Positions 8,624 to 19,000 of a stretch of 64,000 bases of DNA are shown in pieces (position 1 is the stretch's first letter; each line of letters begins with the position of its first letter). Under the pieces are notes generated by a model that searched no databases, was not told the origin of the DNA, and saw nothing but the letters and a program-made list of their open reading frames with translations. The position numbers were made by a program, and so were the translations under genes. Source of the DNA: Bradyrhizobium hipponense. Lineage in GTDB: Bacteria > Pseudomonadota > Alphaproteobacteria > Rhizobiales > Xanthobacteraceae. The DNA is taken from NCBI RefSeq assembly GCF_008123965.1, contig NZ_VSTH01000078.1, positions 1 to 64,000 of the forward strand, read 5' to 3'.

Positions 8624-10261
8624 ATGGATCTGGAGCCGCTGATCCCGCTTGCCGAACCCCCGAACCAGGCTCTCGCGCGGCAGGTCAATGGCGGCATCGT
8701 CGTCGTCGACGGGAACAATGTTCGCGAGCACAGCGTGGGTGAGCTCGCGCGGGACGTCGATCATGTCATGGCATATCTGAGCAGGGGCGGGCTCGAAGCT
8801 GGAGACCGGGTCGGAATCAGGGGACCCAACTCCTATGAATGGCTGGTGCTGGATCTGGCTCTCGTCTCGCTTGGCTGCATTTCCGTCTGTCTGCCGAGCG
8901 AAGCGCCCGAGTTCGACGCAGTGCCCATGGCCTCGCTGATCGAGACGCTGTATCTTGCGGTGCTGTTCCAGGCCGCCGACGGCAGGACCGAGTTGTCGCA
9001 GCCCCGTGTCGTCGATCTGTCCAAGATCCTGGGGACCCATCCGCCGGAGCTGGGGATCGGCGACAAGACCGGATGCCAGACCGTCTCGCCGACGCGGGAT
9101 GTGTTTACGGTCGCCTTCTCCTCGGGCTCGACCGGCAGGCTGAAGCGGCTGCCGATCTCGTGGACGACCAATCTGAAGCACATGGAGGCGTTCAGCAAGG
9201 CGTTCGATCTCGACGAGAAGGACCGAATTCTTGTGGTCCTGCCGTTCTCCGCCTTCCAGCAGCGGCACCTGATCCACTGCGCCATCTGGTGTGGATGCAA
9301 GGTCGTGTTGGCGAGGCTGGAAAACTTCCTGAACGCGCTGCGGCACGGCAGGCCGACCTTCATGCTGGGAACGCCGAGTTTCTACGAAATCGTCGAGCAG
9401 CGTTTCAAGCTGTTGCCGGCCTGGCGTCGCCTCACCCTGTTGGGATTGTCGCGTGCCGGAGGCATTCTTCCCGACGGGCCGCGACGGTCATGGCGTGCGA
9501 GGCTGTTCGACGCCTTTCACCGGCTCTATGGCGGCGACATGCGGATCATGCTGGTTGGCTCTGCACCCGTGAAACGCTCCACCCTCGACCTGTTCAGGCT
9601 GGCCGGCTTTTCCCTGTTCGAGATCTACGGCATGACCGAGGCCGGCTGGATTGCCTGGAATCGCCCGGGCGCCAACAAAATAGGAACGGCTGGCACAGCA
9701 GCCTTTCCCGAAGCCATTCGCATCGCCAGCGACGGCGAGGTCCTGGTGTCGTGCCGCTGGAATCAATGCACCTCGTATGAGGTGTTCGAGGGTGAGACCG
9801 TCGATAGCAGCATTTTCGTCGGCGCCGACACCTTGGCGACAGGAGACGTCGGGGCCCTCGATGGGGATGGTTACCTGACCATATCGGGCCGTAAGAAGAA
9901 CGTGATCGTAACGGCCGGGGGTGTGAAGGTCTCGCCGGAGGAAATCGAGGAAAAGATCGCGGCCTTGCCCACGGTGCGGCACGCAATCGTGTTCGATCAT
10001 CCGAACATGCCGTCGCTCGCGGCGGCGATCTGGACGGTCGGTGACAACAGAGATGATCAGATGCTCGCGGTGCAGGCGCTCACGGGCCTCAATGCCACGG
10101 TGCTGCGGAAGACACCGGTGCTCGGAATCGTATTTCCGACAATGGCGCTCTCGCTCGAAAGCGGTCTGCTCACCCGAAATCTCAAGGTCGATCGGAGTGC
10201 CGTGCGACGAAAGTTTTGCGATGACTTGCGCTCGCTCGGTGCGGCGCTGAATGAGCCGTGA
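8624..10261 (+). CDS. Acyl-activating enzyme (ANL superfamily, acyl-CoA/acyl-ACP ligase)
   Basis: An adenylate-forming ligase of 545 residues. The ATP-loop motif SSGSTGRLKR is near residue 166, the YGMTE motif near 335 and the hinge motif ATGDVG near 405, followed by SGRKKNVIVTAGG. The conserved C-terminal Lys motif appears as LTRNLKVDR near 519. It activates a carboxylate as acyl-AMP and passes it to a thiol, here plausibly the phosphopantetheine of the ACP encoded 1 kb upstream. The overall pattern, including SGRKKN and TRNLKVDR, is closer to fatty-acid ligases than to amino-acid adenylation domains. It is the last gene of the plus-strand set; a 126-base gap follows before the asparaginase gene. 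Chain length and substrate are not predictable here. Confidence 0.85.
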   Translation: MDLEPLIPLAEPPNQALARQVNGGIVVVDGNNVREHSVGELARDVDHVMAYLSRGGLEAGDRVGIRGPNSYEWLVLDLALVSLGCISVCLPSEAPEFDAVPMASLIETLYLAVLFQAADGRTELSQPRVVDLSKILGTHPPELGIGDKTGCQTVSPTRDVFTVAFSSGSTGRLKRLPISWTTNLKHMEAFSKAFDLDEKDRILVVLPFSAFQQRHLIHCAIWCGCKVVLARLENFLNALRHGRPTFMLGTPSFYEIVEQRFKLLPAWRRLTLLGLSRAGGILPDGPRRSWRARLFDAFHRLYGGDMRIMLVGSAPVKRSTLDLFRLAGFSLFEIYGMTEAGWIAWNRPGANKIGTAGTAAFPEAIRIASDGEVLVSCRWNQCTSYEVFEGETVDSSIFVGADTLATGDVGALDGDGYLTISGRKKNVIVTAGGVKVSPEEIEEKIAALPTVRHAIVFDHPNMPSLAAAIWTVGDNRDDQMLAVQALTGLNATVLRKTPVLGIVFPTMALSLESGLLTRNLKVDRSAVRRKFCDDLRSLGAALNEP

Positions 10262-10387
10262 AAGTGGCGGCGCATTTTGTCTATCGCCTTCAGGTATTAT
10301 CTGGTGTATATTCTATCTAGGATAGCATAACCCGGCGCCGGGATGAAGCGCTGGATGTGCGCCTGTCGTCGAGGACATCGCAGCACC
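10262..10387 (+). promoter_or_regulatory. Probable promoter and leader of the asparaginase/peptidase pair
   Basis: A 126-base gap separates the acyl ligase stop from the asparaginase ATG. It is locally AT-rich (TATTATCTGGTGTATATTC around 10297-10320), which is unusual in this GC-rich window and fits a promoter. A GAGGA about 12 bases before ATG 10388 is the likely ribosome-binding site. No terminator hairpin or operator was obvious. Confidence 0.35.
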
Positions 10388-11989
10388 ATGAAAATAGCCA
10401 TCATCAACACCGGCGGTACGATAAGCTGCGTCGGCACACCGCTCGGCCCCATGTCGGCGCAGGCGTTCGCCAAGGCCTGCAAGACGCTGATCGATGAGAC
10501 CATCATCGTCCAGGATTACCCGAACACGGAACTGCACTACGCCGTGGACGTGAAGTTCCCGGAGTCGTCGACCGGGACGCTGGACAGCACTAATCTTCAG
10601 CCGACGGACTGGTGCATCATCGCGAGCTACATCCTCGATCACTATGCCGATTTCGACGGCTGGGTGGTCCTCCATGGCACCGACAGCATGGATTTCACCG
10701 GCACGGCGTTGCCGTTCCTGCTGTCGGCCTTCAACGATCGCGGCGTCACCACCGCGCAATTGAGCAAGCCGGTCATCATCACCGGCTCGCAACTGCCGAT
10801 GTTCCATCAGGGGCCGAACGAGAAGGAGCCGTCGGCGCTCGCCTACAACACCGATGCATTTCAGAACTTCTGCGGCGCAATCGCCGCTGCCCAGAGTGGC
10901 ATCCCCGAGGTCTGCATCTATTTTCAGAACGAGCTTTACCGGGGAAACCGCGTTCTCAAGACCAATGCCAGCGAGTTCAACGCCTTCTCGTCGCCGAACT
11001 ATCCGTCGCTCGGCGAATATGGCATTCAGTTCGAAATCCTGTTCGAGAACATCCTGCCGCCGCCGGTCTCGAACAGCGTCAGCCTCGATGATGCGACGGC
11101 GCGAAACTCGGCCATCCAGCAGCTCAACTACGTCGCAGCGAACATCAACAATTTTCCGGTGATGCAGTTCAACGCGTTTCCGGCCTGGTACGCGTTCAAC
11201 GACAGCACCAAGACCTGTTCGGGCCTGATCGCGAACCTCCTCAACGCCTGCGTCGCAAGCGGCATCAAGGGATTGATCCTCGAATCCTACGGCGAGGGCA
11301 ACTTTCCTTCGGGCAACCCCGACAATCCCTCGGGCGGCGCCGCCTATCAGGCACTCGCGGCGGCCAACGCCGGGGGCGTGGTGATCGTCGACTGCACACA
11401 GGTGATTGCCGGCGTCGTCAACGACAATGCCTACGCGGCCGGCGCTTGGCTGCCCGCGGTCGGCGCGCTCAATCCCGCCGACATGACACCGATGGCTGCC
11501 TTCGCCAAGCTGATGATCCTGCTCACCACAGCCGGCTATCGGAAGTGGACGGCCGCCCACGTCAAGACCTTGATGCAGACCAATCTGCTCGGCGAGATGA
11601 TGAGCGTCAACAAGCTGGACAGCCGCGTCAATCCGTTGCTGCTGGCCAATCAGACCCTCGCCGCCCTCGACGGCAGCGCGACGCTCAGCAACGATCCGGT
11701 GGCCGGGCCGGTGCTGCGCGACTCGACCGGCACGCAATTGTGGGCGGCGATGTCGCCGGCTCCTCCGGCCAACCAGCTGCCGGGACGTCTCATCATGCAG
11801 AACGACGGCAACCTGGTGTTCTACAGCCGCTACAACGCGCCGATGTGGGCGACCAACACCGGCGTGAGCACCGGAGCCTCGTCGATGCTGGTGTTGAGCG
11901 GTTCGGCAGGCAAGCCAGCCGATCTTGCTCTCCTGGTCTACGACTACGACCACAACGCGGTGACCAAGACCTTGTACCAGCAGAAATAG
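10388..11989 (+). CDS. Asparaginase-family protein fused to a C-terminal bulb-type lectin domain
   Basis: A protein of 533 residues with two parts. Residues 1 to about 400 form an L-asparaginase/glutaminase-like fold. The first catalytic loop is TGGTIS (residues 8-13), and HGTDS (96-100) supplies the second Thr and the Asp of the usual Thr-Lys-Asp set. Residues from about 435 on form a mannose-binding bulb-type (B-lectin) domain: QNDGNLVFYS near 470 followed by MWATNTG matches the QxDxNxVxY repeat. No signal peptide is visible. The ATG at 10388 places the TGGT loop at the usual N-terminal position; an upstream in-frame start at 10343 would add 15 unsupported residues. It is followed 34 bases later by a predicted cysteine hydrolase. 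Fusion of these two domains is unusual in my experience. Role inferred only: amidohydrolysis targeted to a glycan. Confidence 0.85.
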   Translation: MKIAIINTGGTISCVGTPLGPMSAQAFAKACKTLIDETIIVQDYPNTELHYAVDVKFPESSTGTLDSTNLQPTDWCIIASYILDHYADFDGWVVLHGTDSMDFTGTALPFLLSAFNDRGVTTAQLSKPVIITGSQLPMFHQGPNEKEPSALAYNTDAFQNFCGAIAAAQSGIPEVCIYFQNELYRGNRVLKTNASEFNAFSSPNYPSLGEYGIQFEILFENILPPPVSNSVSLDDATARNSAIQQLNYVAANINNFPVMQFNAFPAWYAFNDSTKTCSGLIANLLNACVASGIKGLILESYGEGNFPSGNPDNPSGGAAYQALAAANAGGVVIVDCTQVIAGVVNDNAYAAGAWLPAVGALNPADMTPMAAFAKLMILLTTAGYRKWTAAHVKTLMQTNLLGEMMSVNKLDSRVNPLLLANQTLAALDGSATLSNDPVAGPVLRDSTGTQLWAAMSPAPPANQLPGRLIMQNDGNLVFYSRYNAPMWATNTGVSTGASSMLVLSGSAGKPADLALLVYDYDHNAVTKTLYQQK

Positions 11990-12023
11990 GCTTGTCCCTC
12001 ACAATCGGATTCGGAGGAAACAG

Positions 12024-12824
12024 ATGACCAGCAGCCGTTTCGTTCGGCGGTTCAAGCTCAGCGGCCGGATCGCCGCGGACGACCAGTTCCATCAGATCAG
12101 ATTGTCGGGTCGCGCGCTCGAAGCGCCCGACGAGCATTTGATCCCGCCCACGATCGTCAATGTGAACATCACCGTGCCGCCGGGGACCGGCACCATCGGT
12201 GTCCCGCAATACGGTCCCACGGTCGTCGGCGGACCGGCGGCCGGCTACGATCCGCCCGGCGATTGCGGCGGCAACTACATGTCGTACAAGTTCCAGGCCA
12301 ACAACAACTGCTACGCCTATGGCTGCAACATCTCCACCAACACCTTTCCGCAACCCGGTCGCCAAAGCGGATTCCTGCTGACGGCGGCGAACTTCCAGAC
12401 GTCGGTGCCGGCGCTGGGCCAGACCGTGAGCTCCTACGCCGTGAAGGACGGGCTCATCTTCGTCGGGACTGCAACGACGGATATCACAGGCTTTAAGTCG
12501 TCCCGCCAGCGCGCGGCCCTCAACGGTCATTTCGTGGCGCTGATGGTCTCGCCGGCTGGCGATCAGAACTGGCCGGGCGACTATCACTGGGCCCGCTGCG
12601 ACGATTCCTCTGGTCCTTGCGATTCATGGTCGCAGAAGGACGGCGGCGACCAGGTCACCAATTTCGACTTCGCCGGCCAGCCGATCACGAACCCCGCGAC
12701 AGCCAACTGGACGGTCAACCAGGGACCGCTCTCGCAGGCTCCGAACAACAACCAGGATCTGGTGGTGGACTACCAGTTCTATTGTTTCATGTTCGTGCCG
12801 GCCAGCGGCGTGAACATCATCTGA
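12024..12824 (+). CDS. Predicted papain-like (NCYAYG-type) cysteine hydrolase, uncharacterised
   Basis: A protein of 266 residues with an excellent ribosome-binding site (GGAGGAAACAG before ATG 12024). The motif NNNCYAYGC puts a candidate nucleophile at Cys96. A later segment GDYHWARCDD holds His188, followed by WSQKDGG and a tail ITNPATANW. This C...GDYHW...WSxK layout recalls a family of bacterial proteins predicted to be papain-like peptidases or amidases; I know no characterised member. The N-terminus (residues 1-80) is Pro/Gly-rich with no clear signal peptide. Paired with the asparaginase-lectin gene on the same strand, so the two probably act together. Function is inference from motif only. 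Confidence 0.6.
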   Translation: MTSSRFVRRFKLSGRIAADDQFHQIRLSGRALEAPDEHLIPPTIVNVNITVPPGTGTIGVPQYGPTVVGGPAAGYDPPGDCGGNYMSYKFQANNNCYAYGCNISTNTFPQPGRQSGFLLTAANFQTSVPALGQTVSSYAVKDGLIFVGTATTDITGFKSSRQRAALNGHFVALMVSPAGDQNWPGDYHWARCDDSSGPCDSWSQKDGGDQVTNFDFAGQPITNPATANWTVNQGPLSQAPNNNQDLVVDYQFYCFMFVPASGVNII

Positions 12825-13017
12825 TGATAAGGGTGCCTTGGGCCGGTCCGGGCGAATTGAACTGGTGATAGTTGACGCGTGGGCCGATCGCGTCGTCTGG
12901 TGAGCGAGCCGGCGTTCTTCGCAACGTCGTCTTGCTCCTTTTTTGTCCTGCCGTGCCGGCGCGACGTGAAAGACCAAGGCCGGCCTGTTGCCCCAACGAA
13001 GCGCTTCGGCCTTCGTC

Positions 13018-16000
13018 TCACGATGCATGCCGGAGCAAAGATTCCTCGAGCTTGGTCATGAGCACCTCGCTCTGCGCTGCTTTGATGCGCTCCGCAATCT
13101 GCTCCACGATCGTGCTTGCGAATTGCCGCACCGTGGGCGCGGAGAAGAGGCTGCGCACGGGGACGCGCAGGCCCAATTCGCTGTAGACGCGCGCGATGAT
13201 GCGCGTCGCCATCAGGGAGTGCCCTCCCAGCCGGAAGAAGTCGTCGTCGACGCCCACCTGCTCGAGGCCCAAGAGCTCCGACCAGTACGCGGCAAGCATT
13301 TGCTCGAGCGGCGTCGCTGCTGCCTCGCGATCGTCATCCTCGCGATTGCCCGCCATCGGTGCGCGCATCAGCGCTTCCCGGTCGAGCTTGCCGCTTGGCG
13401 TCAGCGGCAGTCGGTCGATGCAGATGATGGTGGCCGGTATCATGTGCTCCGGAAGCCGCGCGACCAGCCGGTCGCGGATCCGGCCGGTCTCGCTCATCGG
13501 CGGGTCCGTGACGATGAATGCAACGAGACGCTTCGTGTCCGCTGATCCTCCGACCACGACTACGGCGGCCTCGACTACGTTGTCGATGTCCGTCAGCACC
13601 AGCTCGATCTCGCCGGGCTCGATGCGGTAACCCCTGATCTTGATCTGGTGATCGTTGCGTCCGTGGAATTCGATGCTGCCGTCGGCGAGACGTCGCGCGA
13701 GGTCGCCCGTGCGGTACATCTTCGCGTCCTCGTGCCCACTCCAGGGATCCGGCAGGAAGCGCTCCGCGGTCTGCTCGTCGCGGTCGAGATAGCCGGACGC
13801 CACGCAGGCGCCAGACGCGTAGAGCTCGCCCATGACGCCGATCGGAACGACCTGCCGGAAACGATCCAGCACGTGAACGGCCACATTGGCTATCGGCGCT
13901 CCGATCGGCGGCAGCGGCGGCCAGGACCGCGGCGGTCCCGCGAGCACATGCTCGGTGACGACGTGAGTTTCAGTTGGGCCGTACTGGTTGCGCAACGCGC
14001 AGTCGCCGAGCCGCTCGAAGAGCTGGACGATCGCGAGCGTAATGCGGAGCTGCTCGCCCGCGGTGATGATTTCGCGCAGGGGCGGCAGCGCCCCGTGGCC
14101 CATGCGCGATGCTTCGGCGAGCTGCTGAAGCGCGACGTAGGGCAGGAACAGCCGCTGCACTTGGTGCGCGCGCAGACGATCGAGGAGCTGGTTCGGGTCG
14201 GCGCGCACTGCATCATCGACGAGGACCAGCGCGCCGCCGCTCGTCCATGTCGAGAAGATCTCCTGAAACGAGACGTCGAAGCTGAGCGAGGAGGACTGGA
14301 GGGTGCGGGTCCCGGCGAGGCATCCGGTGTTCGCATTCTGCCATTGGATCAAATTCGCCATCGCCCGATGGGGCATGATCACCCCCTTGGGACGTCCGGT
14401 CGAGCCGGAGGTGTAGATGATGTAGGCCTTGGATTCGGGAGACGGACGTATCCGGAGATCCCTGCGCGACTCCTCAAGCCTGGCGGCATCGCCGGCCGCT
14501 AACTCGAACACGGGCGTCGCCCCTGCCGGATCGGAGGCGCCGGCTTGGCGGATCAGGAGCGACGCACGTGAGTCTGACAGCATGAATGCGCGGCGGGCCG
14601 CCGGATAGGACGGATCGATCGGAACATAAGCCGCGCCGGCCTTCAAGACCGCGAGCACGGCGATGAGCATCTCCGGACTGCGCGGCATCGAAATCGCCAC
14701 GTGATCATCCCTGGCCACGCCGAGATGCGCCAGATGCCGCGCCAGCCGGTTTGCGCTATGATTGAGCTCGGCGTAGTCGATGACGCGGTCGGCGGTGATG
14801 ATCGCGGGTTGCTCCGGCGTGCTGCGTGCCTGAGCGGCAACCCACTCGACTACCGTCGCATAGGGCGAGTTTGCCGTCGCGCTGCCGCGCGAAGCCGCCG
14901 CGAGGCTGGCCTGCTCGGCCGCGGTCAGGATCTGCAGCTGCCAGATTCGGCAATGTGGATCGGCCGCCGCGTGTTCCAGCAGCGCGCGTAACTGCTGGAT
15001 CATGCGATCGATCGTCTTGGGCTCGAACAGCTCGGCGCTGTACTCGATACCGCCGGTCAGGCCGACGCCGGTTTCAATCAATGTCAGCGTGAGGTCGAAC
15101 TTCGAGGTGCCGACCGATGGCGTCGTCGTCAGATCGGGCTGGGTCGGCTCCATGCGCTGCCAGGCTTCGGCGTAGTCCCGCAAGCTCTCCTCGGTGCCCG
15201 GCATGTTCTGCAGAACCAGCATGACTTGAAACAGCGGATTGTGATTGAGGCCGCGCGCGGGATGCAGCTCCTGAACGATCTTCTCGAACGGCACGTCCTG
15301 GTGCTCGGCGGCTTCCATCAGCACCCGGTGCCCGCTCGTGACCAGTTCGGAGAACGTCGGGTTGCCGGACAGGTTGTTGCGCAACACCATCGTATTGGCG
15401 AAGAAGCCGACCAGCGCTTCGGTCTCGACCTGTGTCCGGTTTGCGATCGGTGAGCCGACGACGATGTCCTCCTGCCCCGACAGGCGCATGAGCAGGACGT
15501 TGAAGGCTGCAAGCAGGACGCAGAACAGCGTCGTGTTGGCCTGGCGGGCGAGCGCGCGCAGGCTGTCTCCGAGCGGCTGTGGCAGCGAGAACCAGCGGCT
15601 GCCGCCGCGATGGGTCTCGATCGCCGGGCGCGGGTGGTCGGTCGGCAGGTTCAGCAGCTCAGGCACGTTATCGAGCTGGCGCCGCCAATAGCTCATGTGC
15701 GATTCGAGAAGGCTGCCGGACAGCCAGCGGCGCTGCCATCGTGCGAAGTCGGCATATTGCACGGGGAGCTCATCGAGCGGGGAGTTTCCGCCCTCCCTGA
15801 ACGCGTTGTAGATCGCCCAGAATTCCCGGGTCAGGATTCCGAACGACCAGCCGTCGAACGCGATGTGATGGATGATGATGGAGAGATAGCTGCCGGCCTC
15901 GCCCGCACGAATGAGGCGCGCACGCAGCGGTGGCCGGCGGGCGAGATCGAACGGCTTCTGCAAGTCCTCGATCACCAACCGTTCGGCCTCTGCCTCACGC

Positions 16001-19000
16001 TCGTTGACCGGCAAGTGCGTCACGTCGACGACCGGCAGGGCGACCGTCTGCACCGGGCCGATGATCTGCTGTCCAAGTCCGGCGACCGACGGAAAGGTCG
16101 TGCGCAGGATCTCGTGCCGGCGCGTGATCTCCGTGAGGGTACGCCGGATCAGCTTTGCGTCGACGAGCGTGCCGAGAGGCACCATCACGAGCATGTTGTA
16201 GACCGTCGAGGCCGGCTGAAACTGATCGAGAAACCAGAGCCGTTCCTGCGCGTAGGACAAGGGTGCGCGAGAGCGCCGCGGCCCGGGCGGGGCGCGGCGG
16301 ATGCGGCCGAAATGCAGCGGCTCCGGCTCGCCGGCGCCGGCCGAATCCGCCGACGCGTCGTCGGTCTCGGAAATGCCGGCGCCCGCCGCCTGGACGGCCT
16401 TTGCGAGCTCTGCGATGGTCGGGGCCTCGAACAGGCGGTGGAGCTGGAGATCGATGTGGAAGGTCTCGCGGATTCGCGAGATGACCTGGACGGAGGTGAC
16501 GGAGTTGCCGCCGCGGTCGAAGAAGTTGGCGTTGACGTCGAGCTGCGGGCGCTTGAGCACCTCGGCCCAGATGCGGGCGATCACCGCCTCGACCGCGTTG
16601 CTCGGCTTGTCAGCCTCCTCGGGTTCGGCAAGCGCGAAGGCAAGCGGTAGCTTGTCACTGACTTGGATGCGGCGCGGCACCAGGCCTGCCGGCAGGCGCT
16701 CGCTGGCGTAAGCGAGCAACTCCTCCTCGCCGATCCTGCGTCCGGCCTGCGGCACGACGGACGCCGCAAGCCAGCGCTCCTCGCCCTGGTCCTGCACCCA
16801 GACGGTTGCCTCCTGCAGCGCCGGATGTTGCCGCAGCAAGGTCTCCAGCCGTTGCGGGTCGCCCCGCATCCCCTGCAGCGCGACGAGCCGCTCTTCGGCG
16901 CCGATCAGCTCGATGCGGCCGTCGGCGCGGCGCCGGCCGGTCAGCCCGGTCCGATAGAGCCAGCCGCCCGGCGCGAACGGATCGCTCACCAGAGCCTCGC
17001 CGAGGGCGGCACTCGGCTGTCCGGCCATTGCGCCGCCGACATGGATTGTGCCCCACACATCCACCGCCTGCCGCCGCATCCGCGCGTCCAACACCTCGAT
17101 CGCGCAGCCGGCAAGCGCCTCGCCGATCACCGCCTCCGGTGCCTCGAAGGACAGCGTGGCGCAGCAGGGCAGCGGACCGGTGCCCCAGAGGCCGATGATC
17201 CGCCGCTCCTTCCAGCGCTCCAGCGCGGCCGCAAAGCACGGCAGTCCGACGATCACGAGTATCGCCTCCTGCGGTACGTCCTCCGTCGTCAGCTTCGCCA
17301 GTCTCTCCGGCCGCACCAGCACATGGCTTGGCACACGACTCGAGCGCATCGTTGCAAGACGCGCGGCATCGACCAGCGCGACGTCGGCGCTGGCGGCGAG
17401 CGCTGCGGTCTGTCCGAGCCGCCGCAGGCTCACGTCACCGTCGTCGAGCACGGCCAAAAGACTGCGCCGCTCGAGCTTCATCGCGGTGGCCGCCGCCCGC
17501 GCTGCCAGCGCCAGCGCCGTCCTGTCGCCGCCGAACGGCGCCATCGCCTCGATGAGCCGCGGCTCGATCGCCGAGGCCGCGCGGCGCGTCGGCTGCGTCT
17601 CCTCCGGCAACAGCAGCGGCAACTGCCAGAGCGGCGTCGTCGCATCCGCGGCGGCCGCCTCCAGCATGCGCAAATAGCGCCGCAACAGGCGGCCGATGGT
17701 GCGATGGCCGAACAGGTCCGTCCGGTACTCGCAGCTTCCGACCAGAATCCTGCCGCGCTCGGCCAGCGACAGCGTCAGGTCGAACTTCGAGGTGCCGACC
17801 GAATGCGGGGGATCGCGATCCCAGGCGGGCTCGGCGATCTCGACAGCCGCATCGGCCGATCCCGCATCCGGCGTGTTCTGCAGCACGAAGGCCACCTGAT
17901 AGATCGGGCTGTGGCTCAGGCTGCGCCGCGGATGCAGCTCGGCCACGAGCTTCTCGAACGGCAGGTCCTGGTGCTCATAGGCCCCCAGCGTGACCTCCCG
18001 CACCCGGTCGATCAGCTCGGCGACGCTGAGCTCGTCCGACACCTGCGTGCGCAGCGCCAGCATGTTGACGAAGAAGCCGATCAGCGCCTCGAGCTCGGCG
18101 CGGTTGCGGTTGGCGATCGGTGAGCCGACCACGATGTCGTGCAGTCCGCTCAGGCGAGCCAGCAGCGCCTTGAACACCGCCAGCAGCACCATGAACAGGG
18201 TCGCCTGCCGTTCCCGCGCCAGCTCGCGCAGCTTCTCGGTGACGCGCGGCCCGACCGTGAACATCTGCACCGCGCCGCGATAGCTCTCCATCACCGGGCG
18301 CGGGCGGTCGCAGGGCAGATCGAGCAGCGGCGGACGGCCGGCCAGCTGATCGCGCCAGTAGCCGAGATGCTGGGCCAGCATGTCGCCCTGCAGCCATTCG
18401 CGCTGCCAAACCGCGAAGTCGGCATACTGGATGCGCAACTCCTCCAGCGGCGAGGGCCGGTTCTGCAGGAAGGCGGCGTAGAGCGCCTGCAACTCGCGCA
18501 TAAAGACGCCGAGCGACCAGCCGTCGGAGACGATGTGGTGCATGTTGACCACGAACAGCGCATCGCCCGGCCGGCGGCGGATCAGCCTGGCGCGCACCAG
18601 CGGCCCACGCTGCAGGTCGAACGGCCGCGCCATCTCCTCGGCGAGCAGGCGGTAGCTTGCGGCTTCCGCATCGGCCTCTCCGCGCAGGTCGATCTCCTCG
18701 ATGGGAACGGCAAGATGCGACGCGACGCGCTGCACCGGCACCCCGCCCGACATCACGAAGCTGGTGCGCAACGCCTCGTGCCGCGCCACGATGGCATTGA
18801 GCGCGCGCTCCAGCACCGCGCCATCCAGGGGATCGCCGTATGGCAGCACCACGGGAAGATTGTAGGCACTGTTGCCCGGCTGAAGCTGCTCCAGAAACCA
18901 AAGACGTTCCTGCGCATACGACAGCGGCGCCGGCTCGGACGGATTTCTCGGCACGATGGTTTCGAGCCGTTGATCGAGCGAGTTGTCCATCTCGCTCCAG

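Noticed and set aside
10262..12824. Asparaginase/peptidase pair as part of the acyl pathway operon
   Set aside because: A 126-base AT-rich gap and unrelated enzyme classes make a separate transcription unit more likely.
15610..16650. Long plus-strand frames inside the NRPS operon (also 22912-24537, 27269-28531 and 29012-30364)
   Set aside because: All lie antisense to intact condensation or adenylation domains and have the His/Arg/Asp-rich look of antisense translation.
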